Numbered from the stretch's first letter, positions 45,593 to 54,391 are shown. The stretch: DNA of 64,000 nt from Paenibacillus sp. FSL K6-0276 (GCF_037977235.1 NZ_CP150276.1:2046001-2110000), one strand, 5' to 3'. Program-made: numbers and translations. The notes: a model not told the origin generated them from the sequence alone.

Positions 45593-45647
45593 TTGACAGA
45601 GTGTGAATAAAACGTGTACGATGTGTTAATCGTAATTATTACGATTT
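45593..45647 (+). promoter_or_regulatory. Zur-controlled promoter of rpmG and the second CobW gene
   Basis: TTGACA (45593) and TACGAT (45617) are separated by 18 bases. Immediately downstream lies AATCGTAATTATTACGATTT (45628-45647), which matches the Firmicute Zur box as a near-perfect 9-base dyad. Zinc-loaded Zur would block transcription. The same box lies about 160 bases before the divergent CobW operon and may control it too. Confidence 0.85.
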
Positions 45648-45669
45648 AATTGAAAAGGAGATGGAACCA

Positions 45670-45819
45670 ATGAGAGTAATCATTACTTTAGCATGTATGG
45701 AGACAGGAGATCGCAACTATACCACTACCAAGAATAAGCGAAATCATCCAGAACGTATGGAAATGAAGAAATATTGTCCACGTCTGAAAAGAGTTACATT
45801 ACATCGCGAAACACGGTAA
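45670..45819 (+). CDS. rpmG: 50S ribosomal protein L33, zinc-independent (C-) form
   Basis: A 49-residue L33. The zinc-binding form has two CxxC pairs; here only LACMETGD and KKYCPRLK carry one cysteine each, so it cannot hold zinc. Such paralogs replace the zinc-containing L33 when zinc is scarce, freeing the metal. AAAGGAG lies before the ATG. Control by the Zur box immediately upstream agrees with this function. Confidence 0.92.
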   Translation: MRVIITLACMETGDRNYTTTKNKRNHPERMEMKKYCPRLKRVTLHRETR

Positions 45820-45868
45820 GAATTGTAGTATTAAAATCTTTATTTTATCAAATATTGGAGTGTGGTTT

Positions 45869-47080
45869 ATGAAAAAGATTCCTGTTACCGTACTAAGTGG
45901 ATACTTAGGATCTGGAAAAACAACGCTGTTGAATCATGTCTTGCACAACCGTGAAGGGCTCAAAGTAGCCGTTATCGTAAATGACATGAGTGAAGTGAAT
46001 GTGGATGCAAATCTCGTGAAGTCCGGAAATACACTTTCCAGAACGGAAGAGAAATTAGTTGAAATGTCCAATGGGTGTATCTGTTGTACGCTTCGTGATG
46101 ATTTGATTGTCGAAGTGCAAAAGCTGGCTACTGAAGGTCGTTTTGATTATATTCTGATTGAATCCTCTGGCATTAGCGAACCTGTGCCGGTGGCTCAGAC
46201 CTTTACCTATGCAAATCCAGAACTGGATATTGATTTGACTTCGCTCGCTCAATTGGACACGATGGTGACCGTTGTGGATGCGGGCCGATTCTGGCATGAC
46301 TTCTCTTCTGGCGATAGTCTGATGGATCGTAGTCAAAGGGTTGGTGAAGACGATTTTCGCGATATTGTGGATTTGCTCATTGATCAGATCGAAACTTGTG
46401 ATGTGTTGCTGCTTAATAAGTGTGATCTGCTGGAAGAACAAGAATTGAATAAACTTGAAGCTGTGCTCCGTAAACTTCAACCAACCGCTAAGCTGATCCG
46501 TACCATAAATGGAGTAGTGGACCCTAAGGAGATTCTCGATACGGGATTGTTTGACTTTGAGAAAACAAGCTTATCCTCTGGCTGGATTACGGAGCTTAAC
46601 AAGGAGACACATACGCCTGAGACGGAGGAATACGGGATATCTTCTTTTGTCTATCGCCGGAGAACACCTTTCCATCCGCAAAGGTTAAGCTTTTTCTTTA
46701 GTAATTGGCCAGAAGTAGTTGTTAGGGCGAAGGGGGTTGTATGGGTTGCTGCGGAGGGCGATCTTGCAGCTACTATCAGTCAGGCTGGATCTTCGATTCA
46801 GTTCGGACCTTCCGGTTACTGGCTAGCTACAATGCCTGAAGATCAGCAGCTGGAGGTACTGGAAAGCGAACCTGAAATGAAGGCAAAATGGGACAATCAG
46901 TGGGGCGATCGAATGAATGAAATCGTATTTATCGGTGTAAGTATGGATCGAGCACAAATCGAAGCCAGATTGGATAGATGTTTGTTGACGGTTGATGAGC
47001 TGAAGCAGGATTGGACTGCGTTTAATAATCCGCTTCCGTGGCCAGTTGAGGAACTCCTTGCGGCAGCCACAGAGGAATAG
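45869..47080 (+). CDS. CobW/COG0523 family GTPase, ZagA (YciC)-like (second copy)
   Basis: A 403-residue zinc-responsive GTPase with Walker [16 protein letters not shown], CxCC in [26 protein letters not shown] in [10 protein letters not shown] and a C-terminal domain [18 protein letters not shown]. Sequence and Zur context resemble B. subtilis YciC/ZagA, which helps maintain folate synthesis under zinc deficiency. The CobW domain includes a tryptophan-rich end. GGAGTG fits the ATG at 45869 rather than a GTG at 45860. It follows rpmG by 49 bases and probably shares its transcript. Confidence 0.9.
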   Translation: MKKIPVTVLSGYLGSGKTTLLNHVLHNREGLKVAVIVNDMSEVNVDANLVKSGNTLSRTEEKLVEMSNGCICCTLRDDLIVEVQKLATEGRFDYILIESSGISEPVPVAQTFTYANPELDIDLTSLAQLDTMVTVVDAGRFWHDFSSGDSLMDRSQRVGEDDFRDIVDLLIDQIETCDVLLLNKCDLLEEQELNKLEAVLRKLQPTAKLIRTINGVVDPKEILDTGLFDFEKTSLSSGWITELNKETHTPETEEYGISSFVYRRRTPFHPQRLSFFFSNWPEVVVRAKGVVWVAAEGDLAATISQAGSSIQFGPSGYWLATMPEDQQLEVLESEPEMKAKWDNQWGDRMNEIVFIGVSMDRAQIEARLDRCLLTVDELKQDWTAFNNPLPWPVEELLAAATEE

Positions 47081-47104
47081 AAATTCAGATGAACTAGCAG
47101 GTGG

Positions 47105-47142
47105 AAATCCGGAATCCAGGAAGTTGGGATTCCGGATTTTTG
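47105..47142 (+). terminator. Intrinsic terminator after the second CobW gene
   Basis: AAATCCGGAATCC pairs with GGATTCCGGATTT and is followed by TTT. It ends the Zur-controlled transcript. Confidence 0.88.
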
Positions 47143-47245
47143 CTGTACAGTTATAGTGAGTTTCTTAAAATTCGGCTATGCTTTAGATAGGACTATGAAT
47201 TATCATAAAAGGAAAATATTTCTGTTAGATATGGAGGCGATATAT

Positions 47246-47899
47246 GTGAGCTATTCAGATACATTCATCCGTGTAGCAGACCATCCGTGTCTGCGTGCTT
47301 CACTGCTGCCTAAGCGTTTTGGCTGGGGTGTCCATTACAATGCTGAGGAGAAAATAGCCCTTTATGGCAAGGAGTCTCCTGAATATGTATATTTTATTTC
47401 CCAAGGAGAAGATGTTGTGAAGTTAGTGCCTGCGATGCGCAACAAACGCGCCTATAGAGGAGGGATTATCCTGTCTGATTTCTGGAACCGGCGGTTCGCT
47501 CAGGAAGGAATGATCTGGGGAAGTGAGCCAAGCCCTACGGCTTTGGACGCAAAGGGGCTCTTTCGTAAGCATAATGTGAAGTCCGTACTGGTGCCAGGAG
47601 CAGGTTATGTACGGAATACGAAGGTGTTCTCCGGTGAATTTGAGACCATCAGTATTGAATTAAGCGGGGCCGCACTGACTATTGCGGCAGAGTGGGCCCC
47701 CGCGACCTACGAATATAAAGAAGGGAAATACGCTCACTTTTTTAGTGAAGCCGATTTAAGACAGCATTTTGAGCACACGGAATTAATAAAGACTGGCTCC
47801 TATATAGAGATACTTAGAGATCCACATGGATCCACTCATCAATACGTCCTAAGATCTATATTCGCAAGGAAATTACACGAACTTCCCTTGACCTGGTAG
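47246..47899 (+). pseudogene. In-frame fusion of a shortened DUF6157 protein and a shortened methyltransferase
   Basis: Residues 1-80 match DUF6157: a start SYSDTFIRVAD jumps directly to HPCLRASLLPKRFGWGVH and ends at KLVPAMRNKRA. About 50 residues expected in between are absent. The natural stop seems altered: GCCTAT is followed by AGAGGAGGGATTATC and CTG, so translation runs on into a methyltransferase (DFWNRRFAQEGMIWG, motif I VLVPGAGYVRNT, ISIELSG). Its middle is missing too, with EWAPATYEYKEGKYAHFF joining strand 2 to the C-terminal region. The whole reading frame is open. A GTG at 47246 with GGAGG upstream is the best start. Both parts are likely non-functional. Confidence 0.7.
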
Positions 47900-48676
47900 C
47901 GCCATTTCTTTGAAATTTTTGCATAAATGAGCAAGCTGAGTAGACAACTCCGCACCTTCCATAGGCACTCCATGCCCCGAGAGAACGATATGGGGATCTA
48001 GCAGCGCTAGTGTACGGACTGACTTCTCCGCGTCTTCCCAGTCTGTTGTGAAATAAGAGGGTGGGCCGTGCACAACCTGATGTTGTGTAGCCACTGCGAA
48101 TACAGACTCTTGTTTGACTGTAAGAAAGGTGTCACCAGCAATCAGTACCTTATCCTCAGCTCTGAATAGGGAGATATGTCCGGGACTATGCCCAGGCGTA
48201 TGGATCCATTTCCAGCCTATTGCCCCAGGGACGGTTCTATCTTCTGGCAGTGGATGTACGGCTGATCCAAGATCGATCCCTCGATGTGAAAATAATGAGG
48301 ACACCATACTCATAAGCCCACCGCCTACAGCCGGATCAGCTGGAGGGTAATCCTCTTTACCTGTTAGAAAAGGGAGCTCTAGTGGATGAGCATACACGGG
48401 TACATTCCATTCCTCAACAAGATTTTTTACGCCCCCAATATGGTCAAAATGCCCATGAGTCAGGATAATCGCCACCGGAGGCTTTTCATACTTCTCCTTA
48501 GCAAAATCAATAATACTGCCTGTGTAAGAGCTAAGACCTGTATCTACAATGATCCAGTCCGAAGAGGGCTGGCCGATGAATGCGCAATTTACGAACATGG
48601 TTCGTAGTCCGATGACACCGGGGGCCACGTCCCAAGTATCGGTGTAACCTTCTGTTAGAATTCCGTCAAGTCTCAT
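47873..48676 (-). CDS. Metallo-beta-lactamase fold hydrolase
   Basis: A 267-residue protein with the metal motif THGHFDHIGG, a downstream His in HTPGHSPGHIS, Asp in LIAGDTFLT and final His in VLSGHGVPME, all needed for a binuclear metal site. The family includes glyoxalase II-like thioesterases and lactonases. The extended loop between the first and second histidine motifs (VSSLFSHRGIDLG) varies with substrate. AGGAGG precedes the ATG. Its 3' end overlaps the convergent fusion gene by 27 bases. Confidence 0.88.
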   Translation of the reverse strand: MRLDGILTEGYTDTWDVAPGVIGLRTMFVNCAFIGQPSSDWIIVDTGLSSYTGSIIDFAKEKYEKPPVAIILTHGHFDHIGGVKNLVEEWNVPVYAHPLELPFLTGKEDYPPADPAVGGGLMSMVSSLFSHRGIDLGSAVHPLPEDRTVPGAIGWKWIHTPGHSPGHISLFRAEDKVLIAGDTFLTVKQESVFAVATQHQVVHGPPSYFTTDWEDAEKSVRTLALLDPHIVLSGHGVPMEGAELSTQLAHLCKNFKEMALPGQGKFV

Positions 48677-48757
48677 CTTACGCCTCCTGTTCCGTTCTTA
48701 AGTTCTGAACGATGTACCTAAACAGTAGTATGACCTTTTTTTGAGAAAAAAATATGG

Positions 48758-48791
48758 CAAAAAACCCTTCTCATTAATTAATGAAGAAGGG
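48758..48791 (-). terminator. Intrinsic terminator of the helix-turn-helix gene
   Basis: On the minus strand CCCTTCT pairs with AGAAGGG around an AT-rich loop and is followed by TTTTTT. Confidence 0.8.
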
Positions 48792-48824
48792 CTGGCATTG
48801 AACTTATTAAGCGATAGGATCACA

Positions 48825-49409
48825 TTAGAGCGTTCCACAATCTGCAAATAGAATATGGCGTGGAATCCGGAAGAAAGCTTCGGCTTTTTCCTGCAGAGCA
48901 GGGGTAGGTAGATGGCTACTGTGCAACCATTTTCGAAGCGTTCCGGGATGGACCCCTATCCAAATACTTACATCAGTTACAGAAAAATCGTAAACCATGC
49001 AGAGGCCAGTCAGAATAACATTGCTGCGTGGTGAACTTGTAATACTTCTTTTCATAAATCGTGAAGGTGTTGGTTGACATACAATTGGACTTTGACGAAT
49101 CAGTGTTTCATTGAACAAAATGTGGGGCGGGTAGCCCAATAGGCGGCAGGTCTTGTCTATGTTATTGTTGGAAGGGATACGACCTTCGTATACCCAGGCG
49201 CTTACACTGCGAGAGGATATACCAAGCTCCTCTGCGAGTCGTGACAGTTTGATATCCTTAGCCATCAATACAGCAAGTAACACACGGTTTCTAATCTGGC
49301 TGCGCTTTGGACGGCGGAATCTTTTTACACGAACGCCTTGTCCAAGATATTTGCGGTTGATCAGAGACCACGCCTGGATATTATGAGTTTCTTGTTGGTT
49401 ACTAGGCAT
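48825..49409 (-). CDS. Protein with two Xre-like helix-turn-helix domains
   Basis: A 194-residue protein. Residues about 50-95 (KLSRLAEELGISSRSVSAWV, then RLLGYPPHILFNE) are a classical Cro/CI helix-turn-helix, and residues about 140-190 (FSVTDVSIWIGVHPGTLRKWL, then FFRIPRHILFAD) repeat the fold. Tandem DNA-binding domains in one chain could bind a dyad as a monomer. No effector domain is seen. AGGAGG is absent but GGAGGA lies before the ATG. Target genes are unknown. Confidence 0.78.
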   Translation of the reverse strand: MPSNQQETHNIQAWSLINRKYLGQGVRVKRFRRPKRSQIRNRVLLAVLMAKDIKLSRLAEELGISSRSVSAWVYEGRIPSNNNIDKTCRLLGYPPHILFNETLIRQSPIVCQPTPSRFMKRSITSSPRSNVILTGLCMVYDFSVTDVSIWIGVHPGTLRKWLHSSHLPTPALQEKAEAFFRIPRHILFADCGTL

Positions 49410-49573
49410 AATTCCTCCGATTTTTTAAAAATATACTACAACACTTTCCTGTAAGTCGGCAATGGTTAATGCTGCTATTTCTGTCATCACTACTTAAGTT
49501 TCTTTCAGAACGCTTACGCTTATGATATATTTTTAATATCTAATTACAATATTACAACAGGGAGCGAGATAGA

Positions 49574-49861
49574 ATGATCAAGCATATTGTGTTTTTTAAA
49601 TTGAAGGACCGGTCCGAAGAAAGCGTTGAGGCAACGGTAGCAGTACTGCGAAATATGGAAGGCAAAATCCCGCAGCTCCTCTCGATTGAAGTAGGTGCTG
49701 ACATCATTCATTCTGATCGATCTTTTGATATTGCTCTAGTTACAGTGGTAGCTTCTCTAGAGGATTTGCAGGCTTATCAGGTTCATCCGGCGCACAAGGA
49801 AGTTATAGCTCATATTAATGAAGTCAAAGAACTCTCAATTGCTATAGATTACGTAATTTAA
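49574..49861 (+). CDS. Dabb-type stress-responsive alpha-beta barrel protein
   Basis: A 95-residue protein of the dimeric alpha-beta barrel (Dabb) family. It starts MIKHIVFFKLKD, has a central FDIALVTVVASLEDLQAY and ends with VHPAHKEVIAHINEVKE; the HPAH pattern is typical. Members are small stress proteins, and some are enzymes acting on polyketide or phenolic substrates; no function can be assigned here. GGGAGCGAG precedes the ATG. Confidence 0.88.
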   Translation: MIKHIVFFKLKDRSEESVEATVAVLRNMEGKIPQLLSIEVGADIIHSDRSFDIALVTVVASLEDLQAYQVHPAHKEVIAHINEVKELSIAIDYVI

Positions 49862-49913
49862 GGGATCTACTGGAATATAGCATCATCATTTTATACCGGA
49901 AGCGGTGACAGGA

Positions 49914-50024
49914 ATGCGTGAGCTCGAGTATCCAATGGAAGCGTTAACTTATTTAGTCGTTTTTCTTGCGGCATGTTTCATTATGTTCTTCTGGCTGAAA
50001 CGTCGCGGTAAACGCGGTAAGTAG
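49914..50024 (+). CDS. Small single-span membrane protein (36 residues)
   Basis: The frame opens at ATG 49914 with an ACAGG site and encodes 36 residues: a short acidic head (MRELEYP), one hydrophobic helix (LTYLVVFLAACFIMFFWL) and a strongly basic tail (KRRGKRGK). This is a typical layout for a small inner-membrane protein with its C-terminus in the cytoplasm. I do not recognise a family. It lies between the Dabb and HepT-like genes, and may be co-transcribed with either. Confidence 0.55.
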   Translation: MRELEYPMEALTYLVVFLAACFIMFFWLKRRGKRGK

Positions 50025-50070
50025 AGATAAATCAGATTTCTCTAACTATTTTCGACATGGGGGTATTGCT

Positions 50071-50511
50071 GTGTATTATGTCAACCGCAAACAAATCGAA
50101 ACCATTCTTGCTCAAATCCCAGATATAACTGTTGGTCTTCGGACTATAGCAGCTTCATGGGATGGCAATACTTTAACCGGACTAATACAGGAACGCTGCC
50201 TTCATCTGGCGATAGAGGTGGTTACGGACGTTGGTAGTTGTCTGATCGACGGTTTTATTATGCGTGATGCTGGAAGTTATGAGGATATTATTTCAATTAT
50301 CCATGAAGAAAAAGTGCTAGGGAAAAGTGAGATTTATGAGAGATTGATAGAGCTTGTCGCTCTCCGTAAGCCGCTCGTTCAGGATTATTTTGTCTGGGAG
50401 AGAAAAGCACTGCACCCGCTCACTCCGATCCTTTCAGAGGTGCTCGAGCAGTTTGCTGTCGAAGTAGGGAATTATTTGGATCAGGAACTTGGGTCCGATG
50501 TAACGCTATAA
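50071..50511 (+). CDS. DUF86/HepT-like protein with altered RNase motif
   Basis: A 146-residue all-helical protein with the DUF86 pattern ERCLHLAIEVVTDVGSCLIDG and a terminal LVALRKPLVQDYF. Active HepT toxins carry RxxxxHxY here; this protein has RKPLVQDY, with Gln in place of the catalytic His. It also has no MNT nucleotidyltransferase partner next to it. The gene is therefore probably a domesticated, non-toxic member, like YutE-type proteins of Bacilli. GTG start with ATGGGGGT upstream. Confidence 0.82.
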   Translation: MYYVNRKQIETILAQIPDITVGLRTIAASWDGNTLTGLIQERCLHLAIEVVTDVGSCLIDGFIMRDAGSYEDIISIIHEEKVLGKSEIYERLIELVALRKPLVQDYFVWERKALHPLTPILSEVLEQFAVEVGNYLDQELGSDVTL

Positions 50512-50570
50512 TAGCATAGGATAGAATCATATAGAATAGGCGATAGCCGTGAAAGAGAGGGGGTTCCTTT

Positions 50571-51236
50571 ATGATGAAGATGGGGCAAGAAAATGGATCG
50601 ACAAGGCACTTGATTATGACGCTCCTGAAGACGAAAGGACCACTGACCATCGGCGCGCTGGCAGAAGAATTGGGAATTACAGAGATGGGTGTGCGTCGTC
50701 ATGTGCTTCAGCTGGAGCAGGAGGGACTTGCCAAGACAAGAGTGGTCCGGCAAGCGATGGGGCGGCCTTTACATATGTATTCTTTAACTGAGAAGGCCGA
50801 AGAGTATTTTCCAAAAAGCTATCACAATCTGGCTTTGGAACTTCTGCGTGAATTGGATTACGGCAGTGGATTGGACGCTGTTAATATATTATTTGAAGGG
50901 CGCCGTCGCCGGATGCTGGGCCAGTACGCTCCGATGATGGAACGCCGGAATTTGGAAGAACGAGTAGCTGAGTTATCTTCGATCCAAAATGCCGGTGGAT
51001 ATATGGCAGAGTGGAACCGTGAAGAGGATGGTTCGTATGTAATAAGGGAATACAATTGCCCGATTCGCCAGGTTGCTACTCAGTATCGTAAGGCTTGTCA
51101 ATGCGAGCATAGCCTATTTGAGGAATTGCTGGATGCTAAGGTAACTCGCAGTGAATGTATGGCAGAAGGCGGACAATGCTGCCGATACGCTATTACACCC
51201 AAAAATGTAACAGACAAAACTTCTGAAAAGTCGTAA
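50571..51236 (+). CDS. SufR-like winged-helix regulator with cysteine-rich C-terminus
   Basis: A 221-residue regulator. The N-terminal DNA-binding domain is in IGALAEELGITEMGVRRHVLQLE with a wing around GRPLHMYSLT. The C-terminal part has cysteines in EYNCPIRQVA, KACQCEHSL and RSECMAEGGQCCRYAI, spaced as in SufR-type repressors that hold a 4Fe-4S cluster. It probably senses Fe-S or redox state. No suf genes are adjacent, and the target is unknown. GAGAGGGGG precedes the ATG. Confidence 0.82.
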   Translation: MMKMGQENGSTRHLIMTLLKTKGPLTIGALAEELGITEMGVRRHVLQLEQEGLAKTRVVRQAMGRPLHMYSLTEKAEEYFPKSYHNLALELLRELDYGSGLDAVNILFEGRRRRMLGQYAPMMERRNLEERVAELSSIQNAGGYMAEWNREEDGSYVIREYNCPIRQVATQYRKACQCEHSLFEELLDAKVTRSECMAEGGQCCRYAITPKNVTDKTSEKS

Positions 51237-51336
51237 TAATTAGTCACAAGACAAACTCCTGCTGCTTATGATATAGCAGATATAGGCATTAGCCCGGTAG
51301 AGCGGGGAGCAATGAATTCAAAGGAGAGATGAAACG

Positions 51337-51792
51337 ATGAAAAAGGACACAAAAGGTTTATTATGGGGAGCTTTAGTCGGAAGTGTGGTTGGATCGGTGA
51401 CAGCACTCCTGTTCGCGCCTAAACCGGGTAAAGAGCTGCGTAAGGATATTGCCGACGGAACAGCTGCAGGCATTGAAAAGGTACAGGGAATTGCCGTGCA
51501 GGCAGGTGACAAGAGCATCGAGCTGTATGACAAAGCTAAAGATTCTATAGGTCATGTAGTACATGAGGTCCGCGAATGGAGCAAATCATGTTCGAATGCT
51601 GTTGAAGAAGAAGATACTGCTACTGTAGCTGTAAGCGGAATTGCTACTGAAGAGGCTATTCAAGAGGCTGCGGCCACTTTGGAAGTGGTAACGGAGTTAG
51701 AGGTATCGCCTGTTAGCGATGAAGTAAGCAGTGAAGAATCTAGTTTTGAAGAAGCTCAGCCAGATGACAAGGATAATAACGAAATCGCATAA
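51337..51792 (+). CDS. YtxH-like general stress protein
   Basis: A 151-residue protein with the YtxH signature GLLWGALVGSVVGSVTALLFAPKPGKELRKD: a glycine-rich hydrophobic helix followed by the conserved APKPGKELR. The rest is an amphipathic helix and an acidic, low-complexity tail (EEDTATVAV, EEAQPDDKDNNE). YtxH proteins in Bacillus belong to the sigma-B or sigma-H stress regulon; here a promoter was not identified. AAGGAGAG lies before the ATG. Confidence 0.88.
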   Translation: MKKDTKGLLWGALVGSVVGSVTALLFAPKPGKELRKDIADGTAAGIEKVQGIAVQAGDKSIELYDKAKDSIGHVVHEVREWSKSCSNAVEEEDTATVAVSGIATEEAIQEAAATLEVVTELEVSPVSDEVSSEESSFEEAQPDDKDNNEIA

Positions 51793-52045
51793 TGAAACAG
51801 TGGATGGAGTCTTCGTTTTTACGGTTAAAAGTACTTATTCTCTTTTAATAGAGCCGCTTTTTCGCATTGGGCGGAGGGTGGCTTTTTTATTTCATTCTCA
51901 TCGACCTGTAAAATGATGGAAGAATTCTTAGCTTGAACTAAGAGTGCAAAAGGAGTATTATCTGCAATTGGGGCTGAAAGTCAGGTACATTTTGTTTTCG
52001 CCTTACATAAGCTACACAAAACAAGTAGAAGGAAGCGGTGTGTTC

Positions 52046-52852
52046 GTGCAGCAAGCTATTGCAATATTAGACTCAGGTGTGGGAGGGTTAACAGTTGTCA
52101 AAGAAGTGATGAGGCAACTCCCGCGGGAGAAGATCATTTATTTCGGAGATACTGCCCGAGCTCCGTACGGACCCCGTTCGACCGAGGAAGTAACACTGTT
52201 TACGGAACAAATTGTAGATTATTTGATCCAGTTTAATCCTAAAATGATTGTTATCGCTTGTAATACCGCAACAGCTGCGGCACTCGATTATATCTCGGCT
52301 AAGGTCTCCATCCCTGTCATTGGGGTGATTCATCCTGGAGCCCGTGCTGCAATTAGCGCGACCAAAAGCGGACATGTCGGCGTGATCGGTACGATAGGAA
52401 CCATCAGTAGCGGGGCTTATACTAATGCGTTAAAGCAGCTGTCACCTTTTGTTGAGGTTGTAAGTCAAGCCTGCCCAGCGCTTGTCCCACTCGTCGAGCA
52501 AGGCATGTTCCGCTCAGAGAAAAGTCATGAAATTGTAGAGCAGGCACTGGAAGGCATTAAAGACAATAACATCGACACTTTAATTTTAGGATGCACTCAT
52601 TATCCATTTCTTGTTGAGCCTATTGGAGAGACCATGGGTCCGGGAGTCAAACTGATCAGTTCTGCAGATGAGACAGCTCGTGAGATCAGCACGATTTTAT
52701 ATGATAAAGGAAAGCTGTCCATCGGGGATGAAAGTCCAATTCATCAGTTCTTCTGCAGCGGTGATGCCGAAATGTTTCAGAGAATCGCTCGAGATTGGCT
52801 CGGAGAACAAATTAGACGCACCCCAGTAGTATGGCAAGTATCCACGTTATAA
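52046..52852 (+). CDS. murI: Glutamate racemase
   Basis: A 268-residue cofactor-independent racemase supplying D-glutamate for peptidoglycan. The two catalytic cysteines are in VIACNTATAAALDY and LILGCTHYPFLVEP; the substrate loop is IAILDSGVGGLTVV, with YFGDTARAPYG. Longer readings to 51944 have no ribosome site; GTG at 52046 (or 52040) follows AAGGAAG and leaves the usual family start. It is followed by a strong terminator. Single-gene unit. Confidence 0.93.
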   Translation: MQQAIAILDSGVGGLTVVKEVMRQLPREKIIYFGDTARAPYGPRSTEEVTLFTEQIVDYLIQFNPKMIVIACNTATAAALDYISAKVSIPVIGVIHPGARAAISATKSGHVGVIGTIGTISSGAYTNALKQLSPFVEVVSQACPALVPLVEQGMFRSEKSHEIVEQALEGIKDNNIDTLILGCTHYPFLVEPIGETMGPGVKLISSADETAREISTILYDKGKLSIGDESPIHQFFCSGDAEMFQRIARDWLGEQIRRTPVVWQVSTL

Positions 52853-52898
52853 GCAGAGTTGAATTGAATAGGGACAAACTCCATGGAGTGTAAGGATA

Positions 52899-52936
52899 AA
52901 ATAGGCTGGGAAGCACATTTCCCAGCCTATTTTCTT
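52899..52936 (+). terminator. Intrinsic terminator after murI
   Basis: AATAGGCTGGGAA and TTCCCAGCCTATT pair around a short loop and are followed by TTCTT. Confidence 0.9.
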
Positions 52937-53073
52937 GAAATATAAGAATTTATTTGTGATTCATTTCTCCTTCATGTAGGGTAGTGGCGCTTGCATACAA
53001 TAGAGTTAAGTGCTGTATGCTGCTATTTTTGTATCGCTGTATCAGCAATTTAAGGCCGAGAGGATGAGACCTA

Positions 53074-54282
53074 ATGCGACAATATATTGCAAGTAGGGGA
53101 GATACCGTAAGCCGAATTGCCGCCCTGCATGGATTAAACCCTGAGCATGTCATTCAAGGCAATCCATGGGTTGGGAGACAGTCTTATTTATATCCAGGTC
53201 AGGTTTTATTTCTGCCATCTTCGCCACGTAAAAGGTATGCGGTGCAAGAAGGGGACGATCCTGAACGCATAACCTCATTATTCAATGTGTGTTTAGATGA
53301 TTTGGAGAAGCTTAATCCAGGTGTGACCTCAGGGCGCTACTGTACACCGGGAAAAGTGCTCGTCATTCCACCTCCGATTCCAGAGCGCGTGGTATTCCTG
53401 CGTGGAGAGTATGGCCCGGTTGATCTTGAGAACGACATCAGCAGTTTGCTTGCACAATATCCATTTATACAAGCAGAAACGATTGGTAACAGCGTGCTTG
53501 GTAAGCCAATTCATGTGCTAAAAATGGGCAATGGAACCCGCCATCTGCATGTTAACGCGGCTCTGCATGCTAATGAATGGCTGACCTCGCCTTGCCTGAT
53601 GTCGTTCATAGAAGAGTACGCAGCAGCTTATGCTAAAGGTTTGGCATGGAATGGTCATCGTCCAGAGGAATGGTACAATAACTGGACCCTATGGGCTGTA
53701 CCTATGGCTAACCCTGACGGCGTGGAGCTAGTACAGGAAGGGGTTTTGCCAGGCCACCCTAATTATGCGGACCTAATGAAATGGAACGGGGGACGGCGTA
53801 GTTTTCGCCATTGGAAGGCCAATATACGTGGTGTGGATCTCGGGGATCAGTTCCCTGCTCATTGGGAAGAGGAACGGGAACGCCGTGGTGTAAACCTGCC
53901 CTCTCCGCGTGATTACAGTGGTCCTGAGGCGCTAAGTGAACCTGAGGCAGCCGCACTGGCAGTACTTGCTGAGAGAGTACCCGGAGAAGCTGCAGTGTCT
54001 TTGCATAGCCAAGGGGGAGAGATCTACTGGAATTACCGGGGATATGAGCCTCCCGAAAGCCGCGAATTAGCAGCACGGCTGGCCTCTGCGAGTAGCTATC
54101 GCGCAGTCGAATTAACTGGCAGCGATGCTGGATATAAGGATTGGTTCATCCAGACCTTTCGCAAACCTGGATTTACAGTAGAGCTGGGGATCGGCAAAAA
54201 TCCGTTGCCACTGGCAGATTTTGAGGATATGGCACTAGAAACGGGTCTAATTTTGGGAACGATACTATCCAATGTGAAATAA
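53074..54282 (+). CDS. LysM-containing M14 peptidase (gamma-D-glutamyl-diaminopimelate type)
   Basis: A 402-residue enzyme. Two LysM domains (residues about 1-48 and 52-102; GDTVSRIAALHGLNPEHVI, LYPGQVLFLP) bind peptidoglycan. The M14 domain has zinc ligands in LHANEW (His-x-x-Glu) and SLHSQGGEIYW (His), and the catalytic Glu in FTVELGIGKNP. This architecture is that of the endopeptidases that cut the gamma-D-Glu-mDAP bond during sporulation and growth. There is no signal peptide, which is common for spore-coat-associated members. GAGAGGATGAG precedes the ATG. Confidence 0.9.
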   Translation: MRQYIASRGDTVSRIAALHGLNPEHVIQGNPWVGRQSYLYPGQVLFLPSSPRKRYAVQEGDDPERITSLFNVCLDDLEKLNPGVTSGRYCTPGKVLVIPPPIPERVVFLRGEYGPVDLENDISSLLAQYPFIQAETIGNSVLGKPIHVLKMGNGTRHLHVNAALHANEWLTSPCLMSFIEEYAAAYAKGLAWNGHRPEEWYNNWTLWAVPMANPDGVELVQEGVLPGHPNYADLMKWNGGRRSFRHWKANIRGVDLGDQFPAHWEEERERRGVNLPSPRDYSGPEALSEPEAAALAVLAERVPGEAAVSLHSQGGEIYWNYRGYEPPESRELAARLASASSYRAVELTGSDAGYKDWFIQTFRKPGFTVELGIGKNPLPLADFEDMALETGLILGTILSNVK

Positions 54283-54391
54283 TTATGAAACAATTACAGT
54301 AAACTTGCGTAACATAAACATAGGGTATGGCCGCTGTCGTCACTACACGTTATCCGCGGCTGTATCCTTTTTACTTGGGAGGAGGGCTACT

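Noticed and set aside
54329..54372. Terminator between the M14 peptidase and DUF1232 genes
   Set aside because: GCCGC and GCGGC can pair, but the loop is very long and the T-run is short and displaced; not strong enough to list.
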